In this document: piece after piece, positions 1 to 8,594 of the stretch
Layout of the letters: each line of letters opens with the position of its first letter
How positions within the stretch are numbered: position 1 is the stretch's first letter
NCBI RefSeq assembly: GCF_024228675.1
Contig: NZ_CP100461.1
Coordinates: forward strand, 1 to 64,000
Direction of reading: 5' to 3'
Origin: Salinigranum marinum
Lineage (GTDB): Archaea > Halobacteriota > Halobacteria > Halobacteriales > Haloferacaceae
DNA length: 64,000 bases
Translations under genes and position numbers: made by a program
The notes under the pieces: model-generated
Seen by the model: only the letters and a program-made list of their open reading frames with translations
The model's database searches: none
Told to the model about the DNA's origin: nothing

Positions 1-1
1 C

Positions 2-73
2 TTTTCGGTTCGGACTGTGGAGACGTTCGAGCGTACCGGCCGCGAGTACATCGTCGTCGTCGCCGACGCCTGA
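2..73 (+). CDS. 3' end of an unidentified CDS
   Basis: An open frame enters from the left edge and ends with TGA at 71-73, giving a C-terminal peptide ending in EYIVVVADA. The 24 visible residues do not identify a family. It faces the minus-strand AAA ATPase, which ends 27 bases further on, so the two genes converge. Confidence 0.55.
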   Translation, partial: FSVRTVETFERTGREYIVVVADA

Positions 74-100
74 GCGGCGACGGTCGGGAGGAACCGACGG

Positions 101-2395
101 CTACCCGCCGTCTCGCCGCTCCATCCGTTCTTCGAAGTCGTCGAACCGGCCGTCGCCGTCCTCGCTCGCGTCCACCTCGTCGAGTGCCTGCTCGAAGCCC
201 GCGGCGGTGAGGGTGATCTCCTCGACCGGCTCACCGGTGGTGACGTGCGATCGGACGGCGGCGGTGGCGGCCTCGCGACAGACCGCCTCGATGTCCGCGC
301 CGACGTACCCCTCGGTCTCACGCGCCAAGTGATCGAGGTCGACATCGTCGGCCAGCGGCCGCCCCTCGGTGTGCACGGTGAAAATCTCCCGCCGCCCGGC
401 CTCGTCGGGCACCCCCACGTGGACGTGCCGGTCGAACCGCCCCGGCCGGAGCAACGCGTCGTCGACCAGCCCCGGCCGGTTCGTCGTCGCCACCACGACC
501 ACGTCCTTCAGGTCCTCCAGTCCGTCGAGTTCGGTCAGCAACTGCGAGACCACCCGCTCGGTGACGCCCGTCGTCGTCCCGCTCCCGCGCTCGGTGGCGA
601 TGGCGTCGATCTCGTCGAAGAACACTACCGTCGGCGCGTTCTCCCGCGCCTTCGCGAACACCTCTCGCACCCCTTTTTCGGACTCCCCGACGTACTTGTC
701 GAGCAGTTCGGGCCCCTTCACCGAGATGAAGTTCGAGTCGGCCTCGTTCGCCACCGCTTTGGCGAGGAGCGTCTTGCCCGTCCCCGGCGGGCCGTACAGT
801 AATATCCCCGTGGGTGGCCGGAGCGACACCCGCTCGAACGCCTCCGCGTACAGCAGCGGCCACTGGACGCTCTCGCGCAACCGCTCTTTCACCGCGTCGA
901 GTCCCCCCACGTCCGCCCACGACACCTCCGGCACCTCGACGAACACCTCGCGGAGCGCCGATGGTTCGGTGGTCCGGAGGGCCGCCTCGACGTCCGCGGC
1001 CGTCACTGTCGCGTCGTCGGCGTCGATCGAGCTGAACACGTCGCCAGCCGCGGGGTCGACCGCGTCGGCGTCCCCGTCCGTCTCGGGTCGCAGGCGTCTG
1101 ATCGCCCGCATCACGCTCTCCCGCAGGAGGTTCTCGAGGTCGCTCCCGACGAAGCCGTGGGTGCGCTCGGCGTACGCCGACAGGTCGACGTCGTCGGCCA
1201 GGGGAATCGATCGGGTGTGGATCCGGAGGATCTCCTCGCGCCCGTCGCGGTCGGGCACACCGATCTCCACCTCGCGGTCGAACCGCCCCGGTCGGCGTAA
1301 CCCCGCGTCGATCTCCTCCGGCCGGGTCGTCCTCCCGATCACGACGGTTCGGCTCCGCCGGTCGAGGTCGTCCATGACCGCGAGCAGTTGGGCGACGGCT
1401 CCACCGTCGCCGTCGACCCCGTCCTCGCGCCCTCCGGCGATGGCTCCGAGGTCGTCGACGAGGACGATCGCGGCGTCGTGCTCCGCGGCCGACTCGAACA
1501 GCTCGCGGAGGCGTGCCTCCGTCTCCCCGGCGTACTTCGAGCGGATGGCCGACCCCGAGACCGCCTCGACGTGCACGTCGGTCTCGTGGGCGACGGCCCG
1601 GGCCACGAGGCTCTTTCCCGTGCCGGGCGGGCCGTGCAAGAGCAGGCCCGTCGGCGGGTCGACGCCGAAGCGCTCGAAGACGTCCGGATGGCGCAGGGGG
1701 AGTTCGACCGTCTCGCGGATCTGGGCGAGTTCGTCGGCGAGCCCGCCGACGTCGTCGTAGCTGACGGGCCGCGGAGCCAGCCGCGGGGCCGACGCGTCGG
1801 AGGGGTGCCCGTTCGTCGCCTCCGCCGACTGCCCCGGTCTCGCTTCGGCCGCCCTGTCGCCGTCGACCGTCTCGGCCGCATCGCCGGCGACGGTGAGCGT
1901 GGTCCACTCGCGGACGACGACCGGGCCGTCGGGCTCCGTGTCGACCACGTGGATGTGGTAGCGGTGTGCCGCGTCCGCGGTGTAGCCCCCGCCCCCCGCC
2001 GCCGTCTCGAGGGCGACGCCGAGCGTCTGGTCCGCGAGCACCGCCCGTCCGACCAGCGCGTCGCGGAACGAGAGCGCGCGGTCGCCGTCGTCCGTCATCG
2101 GTGGCAGCGCGACGGTCACGGCGGTCGCGTCCTCCACCGCCGCCTGTTCGACGGTCACTTCGTCGCCCACGTCGGCGTCGAGCGCACGCCGCAGGTATCT
2201 GTCGACGCGGATCGCGTCCGCGCCCGCCCGGTCGTCGCCGGCACGGATCCGGGCGACCGTCTCGTCCCCGTCCGGCCCGACGAGCCGCACGTACGCTCCC
2301 TCGCTCACCCCGACTGCGTCCATCGCCGACGGCCCGAGGACGGCGACCCCGTCCTCGGCGTCCGCCCGCGACACCGGTTTCACCGTCAGCGTCAT
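101..2395 (-). CDS. cdc48: CDC48/VCP-like double AAA+ ATPase with atypical first ring
   Basis: A 764-residue protein of the archaeal CDC48 (VAT/p97) family, which unfolds proteins by pulling them through a double hexameric ring. The N-terminal part (about 1-170) looks like the double-psi barrel substrate domain. AAA domain 1 has Walker A GPPGTGKS at about 255-262, and domain 2 has GPPGTGKT at about 535-542. Domain 2 has a canonical Walker B (FFDEID, about 592-597) and a TTN sensor 1. Domain 1 is unusual: its Walker B reads VLVDDLG, so the catalytic Glu is Asp, and its sensor-1 Asn is replaced (GRTTRP). Arginine-finger regions (RRPGRFD, LRPGRFD) are present in both. Domain 1 may therefore bind ATP but hydrolyse it slowly; that is inference. 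The start ATG at 2395 begins MTLTVKPVS, typical for the family. It stands alone, with no operon partner. Haloarchaea usually carry several paralogues, and this looks like a divergent one. Confidence 0.93.
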   Translation of the reverse strand: MTLTVKPVSRADAEDGVAVLGPSAMDAVGVSEGAYVRLVGPDGDETVARIRAGDDRAGADAIRVDRYLRRALDADVGDEVTVEQAAVEDATAVTVALPPMTDDGDRALSFRDALVGRAVLADQTLGVALETAAGGGGYTADAAHRYHIHVVDTEPDGPVVVREWTTLTVAGDAAETVDGDRAAEARPGQSAEATNGHPSDASAPRLAPRPVSYDDVGGLADELAQIRETVELPLRHPDVFERFGVDPPTGLLLHGPPGTGKSLVARAVAHETDVHVEAVSGSAIRSKYAGETEARLRELFESAAEHDAAIVLVDDLGAIAGGREDGVDGDGGAVAQLLAVMDDLDRRSRTVVIGRTTRPEEIDAGLRRPGRFDREVEIGVPDRDGREEILRIHTRSIPLADDVDLSAYAERTHGFVGSDLENLLRESVMRAIRRLRPETDGDADAVDPAAGDVFSSIDADDATVTAADVEAALRTTEPSALREVFVEVPEVSWADVGGLDAVKERLRESVQWPLLYAEAFERVSLRPPTGILLYGPPGTGKTLLAKAVANEADSNFISVKGPELLDKYVGESEKGVREVFAKARENAPTVVFFDEIDAIATERGSGTTTGVTERVVSQLLTELDGLEDLKDVVVVATTNRPGLVDDALLRPGRFDRHVHVGVPDEAGRREIFTVHTEGRPLADDVDLDHLARETEGYVGADIEAVCREAATAAVRSHVTTGEPVEEITLTAAGFEQALDEVDASEDGDGRFDDFEERMERRDGG

Positions 2396-2777
2396 CGGTT
2401 CTGCCCGTCCTTCGCGGCCGGACGTACATCAATTACGGGGGCGGCAGCGCCCCGACGGACGACCCGTCCGATCGGGGACAGTCCCGCCGGTTGACAGGCC
2501 AGTTTTTCGGCGGGGGCCGCGGGACGGGCACCGACTTCGAACCGCGGACTCGCCCGAGGGACCGCTCAGATTCCGAGTGGGGACGCGATTAATGCAATCT
2601 TGCTGACGACGTATCTAACGGGCGACCTCACATTCCGAAGCGTCCGCGAAAGACGTGCGAGGGATCCGATGTGCGTGGATATTCAACCTTTATTTATAAA
2701 TTCTCCCACGAACTTATAACAAATCCGATAGCTTGAACAATGTTTAATAATTATAAACCGTAGATCAAATTGCCCCC
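2396..2777. other. Divergent intergenic region with A/T-rich promoter patch
   Basis: This 382-base gap separates the divergent ATPase and the unknown gene at 2778. The part up to about 2680 is ordinary high-GC sequence with no convincing gene. From about 2685 to 2765 it is strikingly A/T rich, with three TATA-like clusters (near 2691-2703, 2713-2720 and 2743-2757). No RNA gene was recognised. Confidence 0.6.
2743..2757 (+). promoter_or_regulatory. TATA-like box for the PQQ dehydrogenase unit
   Basis: The sequence TTTAATAATTATAAA is centred about 27 bases before the ATG at 2778. That is the spacing expected for a leaderless haloarchaeal transcript starting at or near the ATG. Two further A/T boxes lie upstream and could be alternative promoters or regulator sites. 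Confidence 0.6.
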
Positions 2778-3695
2778 ATGGGAGAGACACAGAAGCCAAA
2801 GGTAACTGCCCGCGAACGACGCGAGTTGGCAGCGCGCCTCGGTGTCGACGAGTCACGGACGGAGGAGAGTCCCACGCTGAGTGACCTCAAACGGGCGATC
2901 GAGACGGAGACCGACCCGGAGTTCGTCTCGATCGGCGAGGCCATCCGGGGGGACCTCACCGGCAAGCTCGACGCCGAGCTCATCGAACGAAACCTCGACG
3001 CGTTCGAGGAACGGATCGAGCGGTTCGACGAAGTCCGGGAGGCCGGCATCCCGGGCGGCGAAACGGAAGCCGAAGAGCTGTACAGAGAGGTAATCGCCCC
3101 CGCCTTCGCGGTGTACGATCACCTCGAAGCGGTCGGCTTCTTCGAGAGCATCGAGGAGAATCTCCCAGCGTTCACGGAAGAGCACATCGACAGCACGGCA
3201 CACGAGTTGCTCCAGGCAGATCCGCTGACCGACGCGCTGACCGCGGTCGGGTTCGACGAACACGAGCAGACGGCGCTGATGATGAACGTGGTCAACAACG
3301 ACACCCGGCTCTCGCGGTGGACGCCCACCAGCGAGATCCCCGACGGTGTCGAGTTCAACGTCGACTACGTGCCGCCGCTCCACATGCGAGCCATGGGCGG
3401 ATCCTTGCTCTGGATGAAGGCACTGGACGACCACCTGTGGAAGAAGAAGGTGCTCATCACGGAGGAGATTCTCGACGACGCACACTGGCGGAGCAAGGCG
3501 ATGCTCGCGGGGCTCGACGTGATGATCCGTGCCGCCCGCGCCGTCGCGGTGGGTGACGAGGACGAACTCACCGACGCGCAGGTGACCGCCGGACTCATCG
3601 CGGGGTCGGCGGTGTGTATCGTCAACCAGGAGGAACTGATGAAGGAGGCGTTCTGGATCACGGAGGAGAAACGCAAGCCGAGCGAGGCACGCTAA
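2778..3695 (+). CDS. Unknown 305-residue helical protein upstream of PQQ dehydrogenase
   Basis: I do not recognise this family. The protein is acidic, appears largely helical and has no signal peptide or membrane segment. The first 90 residues are charged. The C-terminal half contains an aromatic and methionine-rich stretch (PPLHMRAMGGSLLWMKALDDHLWKKK split across about 197-225) and a compact helical end with a single Cys in GSAVCIVNQEE. The only other gene on the same strand close by is the PQQ dehydrogenase, 73 bases downstream, so a shared transcript and a helper role (partner subunit, electron transfer or cofactor handling) are possible but unproven. The ATG is supported by the TATA-like box 27 bases upstream. 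Confidence 0.85.
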   Translation: MGETQKPKVTARERRELAARLGVDESRTEESPTLSDLKRAIETETDPEFVSIGEAIRGDLTGKLDAELIERNLDAFEERIERFDEVREAGIPGGETEAEELYREVIAPAFAVYDHLEAVGFFESIEENLPAFTEEHIDSTAHELLQADPLTDALTAVGFDEHEQTALMMNVVNNDTRLSRWTPTSEIPDGVEFNVDYVPPLHMRAMGGSLLWMKALDDHLWKKKVLITEEILDDAHWRSKAMLAGLDVMIRAARAVAVGDEDELTDAQVTAGLIAGSAVCIVNQEELMKEAFWITEEKRKPSEAR

Positions 3696-3768
3696 CACCG
3701 ACTTTACCCGAGAGCACCGTCAGCACAGCACCCATCAGCAACACACGATATCCCTACACACGCACACA

Positions 3769-5487
3769 ATGGCGACAGAGGAAAACAAAGCAGTCAAGGC
3801 AGCGAGCGAGACGATCGTCGAAGAGACCGAACTCGGCTATCAGGTGTTCAACGCACCCGACGAGCCGGTGTTGGACCAGCACGACACGGACCGCATCCCG
3901 CGGTTCGACGTCACCCAGGAGATGCTCACCAACTCCGGCGACGACCCCGAGAGTTGGCTGATGTTCGCCAACAACTACGAGGCGCACCGCCACACCGCCG
4001 CCGACGCGATCACCAAGGAGAACGTCGGGGAGCTCGAACTGGAGTACGACATCACGGTCGGCGCGAACTCCAGCATGGAGGGCTCGCCCGTCGTCGTGCC
4101 GGGGGACCCGCCCGTCATGTACCAGACGAACGGGCCGAGCCACGTGAAGGCGCTCGACGCCCGCACCGGCGAGATCCTCTGGGCGTACACGTACCCCGCA
4201 CCGGACGACGCCGTGCTCTGCTGTGACGACAACAACCGCGGCGTCGCCGTCTGGAAGGACAAGGTGTTCCTCACCTCCCTGGACTCCGGCGTGCAGGCGC
4301 TCAACCGCTACACCGGCGAGGAGGAGTGGTACGCCTCCACCGCCGACCACAAGGAGGGGTACTCCGCGACGTGGGCGCCCATCATCTACGACGGCATGCT
4401 CTTTACGGGCAGTGCCGGCGGCGAGTACGGCGTCCGCGGCTTCCACTGCGCGTTCGACGCCGAGACCGGCGAGGAGCTCTGGCGCACGCTCACCTGCCCC
4501 GAAGAGGAGTACGTCGGCGACTCGATCAAGCAGTCCGGCGGCACCAACTGGATGAGCCCGACGATCGACACGGAGCGAGAACTGGTCCTGATCAACGTCG
4601 GGAACCCGAGCCCCGACTTCAACGGGACGGTCCGGCCGGGGCCGAACCGCAACACGTGTTCGACGCTCGCGCTCGACATGCACACCGGCGAGATCCAGTG
4701 GGAACACCAGGAGTCGGCCCACGACATCTGGGACTACGACGCGGGGAACATGCGGATCCTTATCCGCGACCTCGAGATCGACCACCGCGACTACGAGGGC
4801 GACGTCGTCTACAGCGGCGGCAAGACGTCGTTCGGCTACACGATGGACGCCGACACGGGCGAACTGCTCGTCCGCTCGGAGGCGATGACCCAGCAGATCA
4901 ACTTCCTCAAGATGGTGCCGCACGTCGAGGAAGAGCGCGAGTACGTCATGCTCCCCGGTCTCCTCGGCGGTGTCGACTGGCAGCCCGCGACCTACTGCCC
5001 CGCGACCGGCCTCGTCTACCACAAGACGCTCAACACGCCGCACAAGGTCGCCTGGCGCAACGAGGAGTTCCGCCCCGGTGAGAAGTTCTGGGGCGGCATC
5101 GTCGACGTCGAACCCGACGAGGAACACATCCCCGACGAGTACAACGGCCACATCTCCGCCGTCGTCGCCGTCGACCCGGCCACAGGCCAGGTCAAGTGGC
5201 GCGACTGGATCGACTCGGACCGCTACCTCTGGGGCGGCCTGATGTCCACGCCGACGGGGCTCGTCTTCGGCGGCACGCAGAACGGCCAGATGGTCGCCTG
5301 GGACGGCGAGACCGGCGAGCGCCTCTGGGAGTTCGACCTCTCTGACAAGGCCATCTCCGGCGACCCCGTCTCGTGGTACGACCCCGGGGAAGGCAAACAG
5401 TACATCGCGATCCAGGTCGGCGGCAGCGGCTTCGTCGGCCGCGGCCCCCGCGGCGACCGCCTCGCGGTCTTCTCGGTCGAGGCCTGA
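3769..5487 (+). CDS. PQQ-dependent alcohol dehydrogenase, predicted lanthanide type
   Basis: A 572-residue eight-bladed quinoprotein of the MxaF/XoxF/ExaF alcohol dehydrogenase family, which oxidises alcohols using pyrroloquinoline quinone. Family hallmarks visible: the rare adjacent Cys pair at 151-152 (VLCCDD); the metal/PQQ ligand Glu219 in GGEYGVRG; Trp261 in GGTNW; Asn279 in GNPSP; Lys352 in SGGKTSFGY; and the active-site segment HDIWDYD with catalytic Asp322 followed by Tyr323 and Asp324. In this family Asp-Tyr-Asp marks lanthanide-dependent enzymes, while calcium enzymes usually have Ala or Ser at the third place. Repeated W-docking motifs (ALDARTGEILW, AFDAETGEELW, ALDMHTGEIQW) define the blades. 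Oddly, no Sec or Tat signal peptide is visible (MATEENKAVK), although such enzymes are normally extracytoplasmic, and no cytochrome c gene is nearby. Substrate unknown. Confidence 0.9.
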   Translation: MATEENKAVKAASETIVEETELGYQVFNAPDEPVLDQHDTDRIPRFDVTQEMLTNSGDDPESWLMFANNYEAHRHTAADAITKENVGELELEYDITVGANSSMEGSPVVVPGDPPVMYQTNGPSHVKALDARTGEILWAYTYPAPDDAVLCCDDNNRGVAVWKDKVFLTSLDSGVQALNRYTGEEEWYASTADHKEGYSATWAPIIYDGMLFTGSAGGEYGVRGFHCAFDAETGEELWRTLTCPEEEYVGDSIKQSGGTNWMSPTIDTERELVLINVGNPSPDFNGTVRPGPNRNTCSTLALDMHTGEIQWEHQESAHDIWDYDAGNMRILIRDLEIDHRDYEGDVVYSGGKTSFGYTMDADTGELLVRSEAMTQQINFLKMVPHVEEEREYVMLPGLLGGVDWQPATYCPATGLVYHKTLNTPHKVAWRNEEFRPGEKFWGGIVDVEPDEEHIPDEYNGHISAVVAVDPATGQVKWRDWIDSDRYLWGGLMSTPTGLVFGGTQNGQMVAWDGETGERLWEFDLSDKAISGDPVSWYDPGEGKQYIAIQVGGSGFVGRGPRGDRLAVFSVEA

Positions 5488-5511
5488 TCGGCCGGCCACC
5501 CGACTTCGTTT

Positions 5512-5520
5512 CTTTTTTTA
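5512..5520 (+). terminator. Oligo-T terminator after the PQQ dehydrogenase
   Basis: A run of seven T residues (5513-5519) lies 25 bases after the PQQ dehydrogenase stop codon. Such T-runs end transcription in archaea without needing a hairpin, and no strong hairpin is seen here. Confidence 0.6.
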
Positions 5521-5651
5521 TCGGGTCCGGGAAGCGGACAGCCCCGCGCCCGAGGCGACCGACCGCTCCCGAACGGGACAGACGCCGGACACGCCGGAGA
5601 CGCCACGGAGGAGCCCAAAGAGCCAAACGATTGGCGTGCTAACACGGAGCA

Positions 5652-5963
5652 ATGGCTGGGCCGCTCGACACTGGCTGTACCGAGTGCGGGGCGGTGTTCC
5701 CCCGTTCGGAGGCCAGGCGAGGCACCGACGGCGGGCTCGCCTGTCCGGCGTGCGGCGAGAGCGTCGTCCGTGGCGTTCCCAAACAGTACACCGCGCTGAC
5801 GACCCGTGCGAACACGCGGTGTGCGGCCTGCGGGTCGACGTTCCCCCGCGGCGAGGCCGAGACGGACGTCAAGGGGGTCCTCGCCTGTCCGGTCTGCGGG
5901 TCGACGAGCGACCTCGAAGCCGTCGACGTCTCCGAGGACGAGGACGAAGACCGCGAGCCGTGA
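5652..5963 (+). CDS. Small protein with two zinc-ribbon-like modules
   Basis: A 103-residue protein with four CxxC pairs arranged as two similar modules: CTECG...CPACG at about 9-36 and CAACG...CPVCG at about 56-83, each pair about 21-24 residues apart. This looks like a duplicated zinc ribbon. The tail is very acidic (SEDEDEDREP). Such short two-zinc-finger proteins are common in haloarchaea, and their roles are mostly unknown. It lies between the PQQ dehydrogenase and a convergent carbamoyltransferase, whose stop codon lies only 12 bases beyond. I infer zinc binding only, not a specific function. Confidence 0.8.
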   Translation: MAGPLDTGCTECGAVFPRSEARRGTDGGLACPACGESVVRGVPKQYTALTTRANTRCAACGSTFPRGEAETDVKGVLACPVCGSTSDLEAVDVSEDEDEDREP

Positions 5964-5974
5964 CCGCCGGCCGC

Positions 5975-7612
5975 TCACGCCTCGACGACCGCGTCCCCGA
6001 CGACGAGCAACTCCAGTGCTGTCGTGGCGAACGCCTCGAGCGCCTCCTCTGGGGTGGTGACGATCGGCTCCCCCCGGCGGTTGAACGACGTGTTGAGCAG
6101 CACCGGAACCCCGGTCAGTTCACCGAACGTCGTGAGGAGGCGGTGGTAGCGCGGCCGCACCGACTCGCGGACGGTCTGTGGACGCGTCGTTCCGTCGCCC
6201 GGGTGGGTCACCGCGGGGATCTCCGACCGGCGCTCGGGCCGGACGTCGAACGCGTCGATCATGTACGGCGACGGCCGGGGCGACTGCAGGTAGTGCTCGG
6301 CCGCGCTCGCGGGGAGCGACGGTGCGAGGGGCCGCCACGCCTCGCGGCGCTTGACGAAGGCGTTGACCCGCGCGGCTGCGTCGGCCGACCGCGGATCGGC
6401 GAGGACGCTCCGACTGCCCAGCGCGCGCGGGCCCAGTTCGGCCCGCCCCTGGAACCAGCCGACGAGCGCGCCGTCGGCGAGCCGCTCGGCGGCGAGTCGG
6501 ACGGGGTCGTCGGGACGGGAGTAGTCGACACCCCGCCGGTCGAGCAGGCGTTCGATCTCTATCGAGGAGTACGACGGGCCGAGCGCCACCGTCCGTATCC
6601 GGGTCCGTCGCGGCCGCCCTCCGGCGAGGAGCCCCGCACCGATCGGCGCGCCGGCGTCGCCCGCGACCGGCTGGACGAACAGTCGGTCGACCGCCGGGGA
6701 CTCGGCGATCCGCCTGTTCAGCTTGCAGTTCAGCGCCACCCCACCGGCCAGGCAGACGGTCCGCACGCCCTGACAGTCGCAGTGCGCCTCGACGATCGCC
6801 ACGACGGTCTCTTCGAGGAGCGTCTGGGTGACGTGGGCGAGGTTCGCGGCCCACTGGTCCGACGGATCGGCCGGCCCGGCCGGCCGACGGCCGAACAGCG
6901 CTTCGAGCCGGCTCACGGCCGACGGGATCCCCTCCCCCACCAGCCCGGTCACGTCGTAGTCGACGCCCGCGTCGACGACGGACCGGAGCCGTGACTCGAT
7001 CTCGGGGTCGGCGTCGCCGTACGCCGCGAGCGCCATGAGCTTCCCCTCGCCGCCGAACGGCGCGAACCCCAGGTACGCCGTGACCGCCGCGTAGAGGTAG
7101 CCGAGGCTGTTCGGCGGGGCGAACGAGGAGAGCCGTCGTAACCCGCGTTCGTCGCCGGCCCAGACCGCCGTCGACCACTGATTCCCCCGGCCGTCGAGGG
7201 TAACGACGACCGCCTCGTCGGCACCCGACGGGAAGAAGGCGCTCGCCGCGTGGCACCGGTGGTGGTCGTACCCCTCGACCGGCGGCACCGGCGTTCCGAG
7301 CCCCAACTCGGCCAGCCGTCGCTCGACGGCGACCGCCGGGCGGCCGGCCGTCGCCGCCGACAGGGGCGTGCCTCGCCGACGCTCCCCCCAGGGGACCACC
7401 ACGCGGTCCACCGCCGGGAGGTCGACGCCGCAGTGGTCCAGACACGCCCGCACCGCGCGGGCCGGGAACGTCCGCGGGGCGTGTTTCCGCCGCACGAGTC
7501 GTTCCTCTTCGACGCCGAACGCGAGGGCACCGTCGACGAAGACGACCGCGCTCGGGTCGTGTGATCCGAAGCCGTTCGTCGCCGGGTGGAGCGCGAGCGT
7601 GTAGTCGGGCAT
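5975..7612 (-). CDS. NodU/CmcH-type O-carbamoyltransferase
   Basis: A 545-residue member of the carbamoyltransferase family (NodU, CmcH, TobZ), which transfers a carbamoyl group from carbamoyl phosphate through carbamoyl-AMP to a hydroxyl of a sugar or small molecule. The start MPDYTLALHP at 7612 fits the family; the frame is open further upstream but that part looks non-coding. The N-terminal Kae1-like domain has the metal-binding motif YDHHRCHAASAFF (about 107-119) and the glycine-rich LAGGVALNCKLNRR. The C-terminal YrdC-like domain has GRAELGPRALGSRS. No glycan, antibiotic or nodulation-type gene cluster surrounds it, so its acceptor is unknown. Surface glycan decoration would be a reasonable guess. 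Confidence 0.9.
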   Translation of the reverse strand: MPDYTLALHPATNGFGSHDPSAVVFVDGALAFGVEEERLVRRKHAPRTFPARAVRACLDHCGVDLPAVDRVVVPWGERRRGTPLSAATAGRPAVAVERRLAELGLGTPVPPVEGYDHHRCHAASAFFPSGADEAVVVTLDGRGNQWSTAVWAGDERGLRRLSSFAPPNSLGYLYAAVTAYLGFAPFGGEGKLMALAAYGDADPEIESRLRSVVDAGVDYDVTGLVGEGIPSAVSRLEALFGRRPAGPADPSDQWAANLAHVTQTLLEETVVAIVEAHCDCQGVRTVCLAGGVALNCKLNRRIAESPAVDRLFVQPVAGDAGAPIGAGLLAGGRPRRTRIRTVALGPSYSSIEIERLLDRRGVDYSRPDDPVRLAAERLADGALVGWFQGRAELGPRALGSRSVLADPRSADAAARVNAFVKRREAWRPLAPSLPASAAEHYLQSPRPSPYMIDAFDVRPERRSEIPAVTHPGDGTTRPQTVRESVRPRYHRLLTTFGELTGVPVLLNTSFNRRGEPIVTTPEEALEAFATTALELLVVGDAVVEA

Positions 7613-7656
7613 CGGTCTGTCGCCCTCGGTCGGCCGGTCAGCCGGCCGCCCTCGGA

Positions 7657-8403
7657 TCAGTTCCCGTCCGCGTCGACCACAGAGTCGAGCCGGTCGAGTG
7701 CCTGGATCAGGTTCTGGTCGGGCTGCAAGAGCCCGTCGTTCACGCGGGCTTCGATCTCCGCGACGCGCGTGCGGACCGCTTCGGGCGAGGACACTGCGGC
7801 GGCGTCGCTCTCGGCGATCAGCGACACCGCCGACGCGGCGTACCGTCGGACGCGCGCGGAGTCGTCGTCGAGCGCCGCCTCGGTCGCACGGACCGTCGCC
7901 GGGAACGTCGACGGCCGTTCGATGACGGCGCTCACGAACACCGAGACGACCGCGGTCCGGATCGGCGTCGTCGCGGTTCGGAGGCGGTCGGCGACGACCG
8001 GATCGGACGCCTCGACGGCGGGCGGAGACCACTCACCGATCCGGGTGAGCGCCTTGATCGCGGCCATCTCGATGGCCGGCGCGTCGGTCCCCCGTACGAC
8101 GTCTAAGAGTCGGGGAACCTCGTCGGCGACGCGCTCGGGGGAGTCAGCGGCCAGTTCGGCCACGGCGACGAGCCCCGACAGCTGGAGCGACCCGTTCCCG
8201 TCCCCGAGGAGGTCGACGACCAGGTCGTGGTAGGGCTCGACCAGCGCCGCGTCCTGGGCGGCGGCGACCCGGAACGCCCGCCCCGCGTCGACCCGGTCGT
8301 GCACGTCGTCCGAGGCCAGTTGGCGCGTGATGTCGTCGATGTACTCGGGCAGCCTGTGCGGGTCCTGCTGGATCGCCCGCTCGATCGTCTCGGTGCCTGT
8401 CAT
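7657..8403 (-). CDS. HEAT-like repeat protein
   Basis: A 248-residue soluble helical protein with repeated paired-helix units such as LGDGNGSLQLSGLVAVAELA, GTDAPAIEMAAIKALTRIG and DDDSARVRRYAASAVSLIA. These resemble HEAT repeats, which usually serve as protein-binding scaffolds. The ATG at 8403 (MTGTETIERA) is preferred over upstream frame extension. It ends 44 bases before the start of the carbamoyltransferase on the same strand, so the two may be co-transcribed. No catalytic motif is visible. Confidence 0.82.
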   Translation of the reverse strand: MTGTETIERAIQQDPHRLPEYIDDITRQLASDDVHDRVDAGRAFRVAAAQDAALVEPYHDLVVDLLGDGNGSLQLSGLVAVAELAADSPERVADEVPRLLDVVRGTDAPAIEMAAIKALTRIGEWSPPAVEASDPVVADRLRTATTPIRTAVVSVFVSAVIERPSTFPATVRATEAALDDDSARVRRYAASAVSLIAESDAAAVSSPEAVRTRVAEIEARVNDGLLQPDQNLIQALDRLDSVVDADGN

Positions 8404-8594
8404 CTGTGTTCGTGAGTACCGGTACCGATGGACGCACGGTACTAATGGTTTGTTCCCCGCTCCGCCACGTTCCCTAGATCGCGGTGTTCGACCGCCGTGT
8501 CTCACTTCGGCGTCGCCGCCTCACGTTCCCCTGCGGGCCGGAACCGTCGCGCGGTTCCGACCGGTTTTTTTCCCCGCCGGTTCTCTCGGAGACG

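Noticed and set aside
3754-5499. Long open frame antisense to the PQQ dehydrogenase
   Set aside because: It has no family motif, and the plus-strand frame contains every quinoprotein hallmark.
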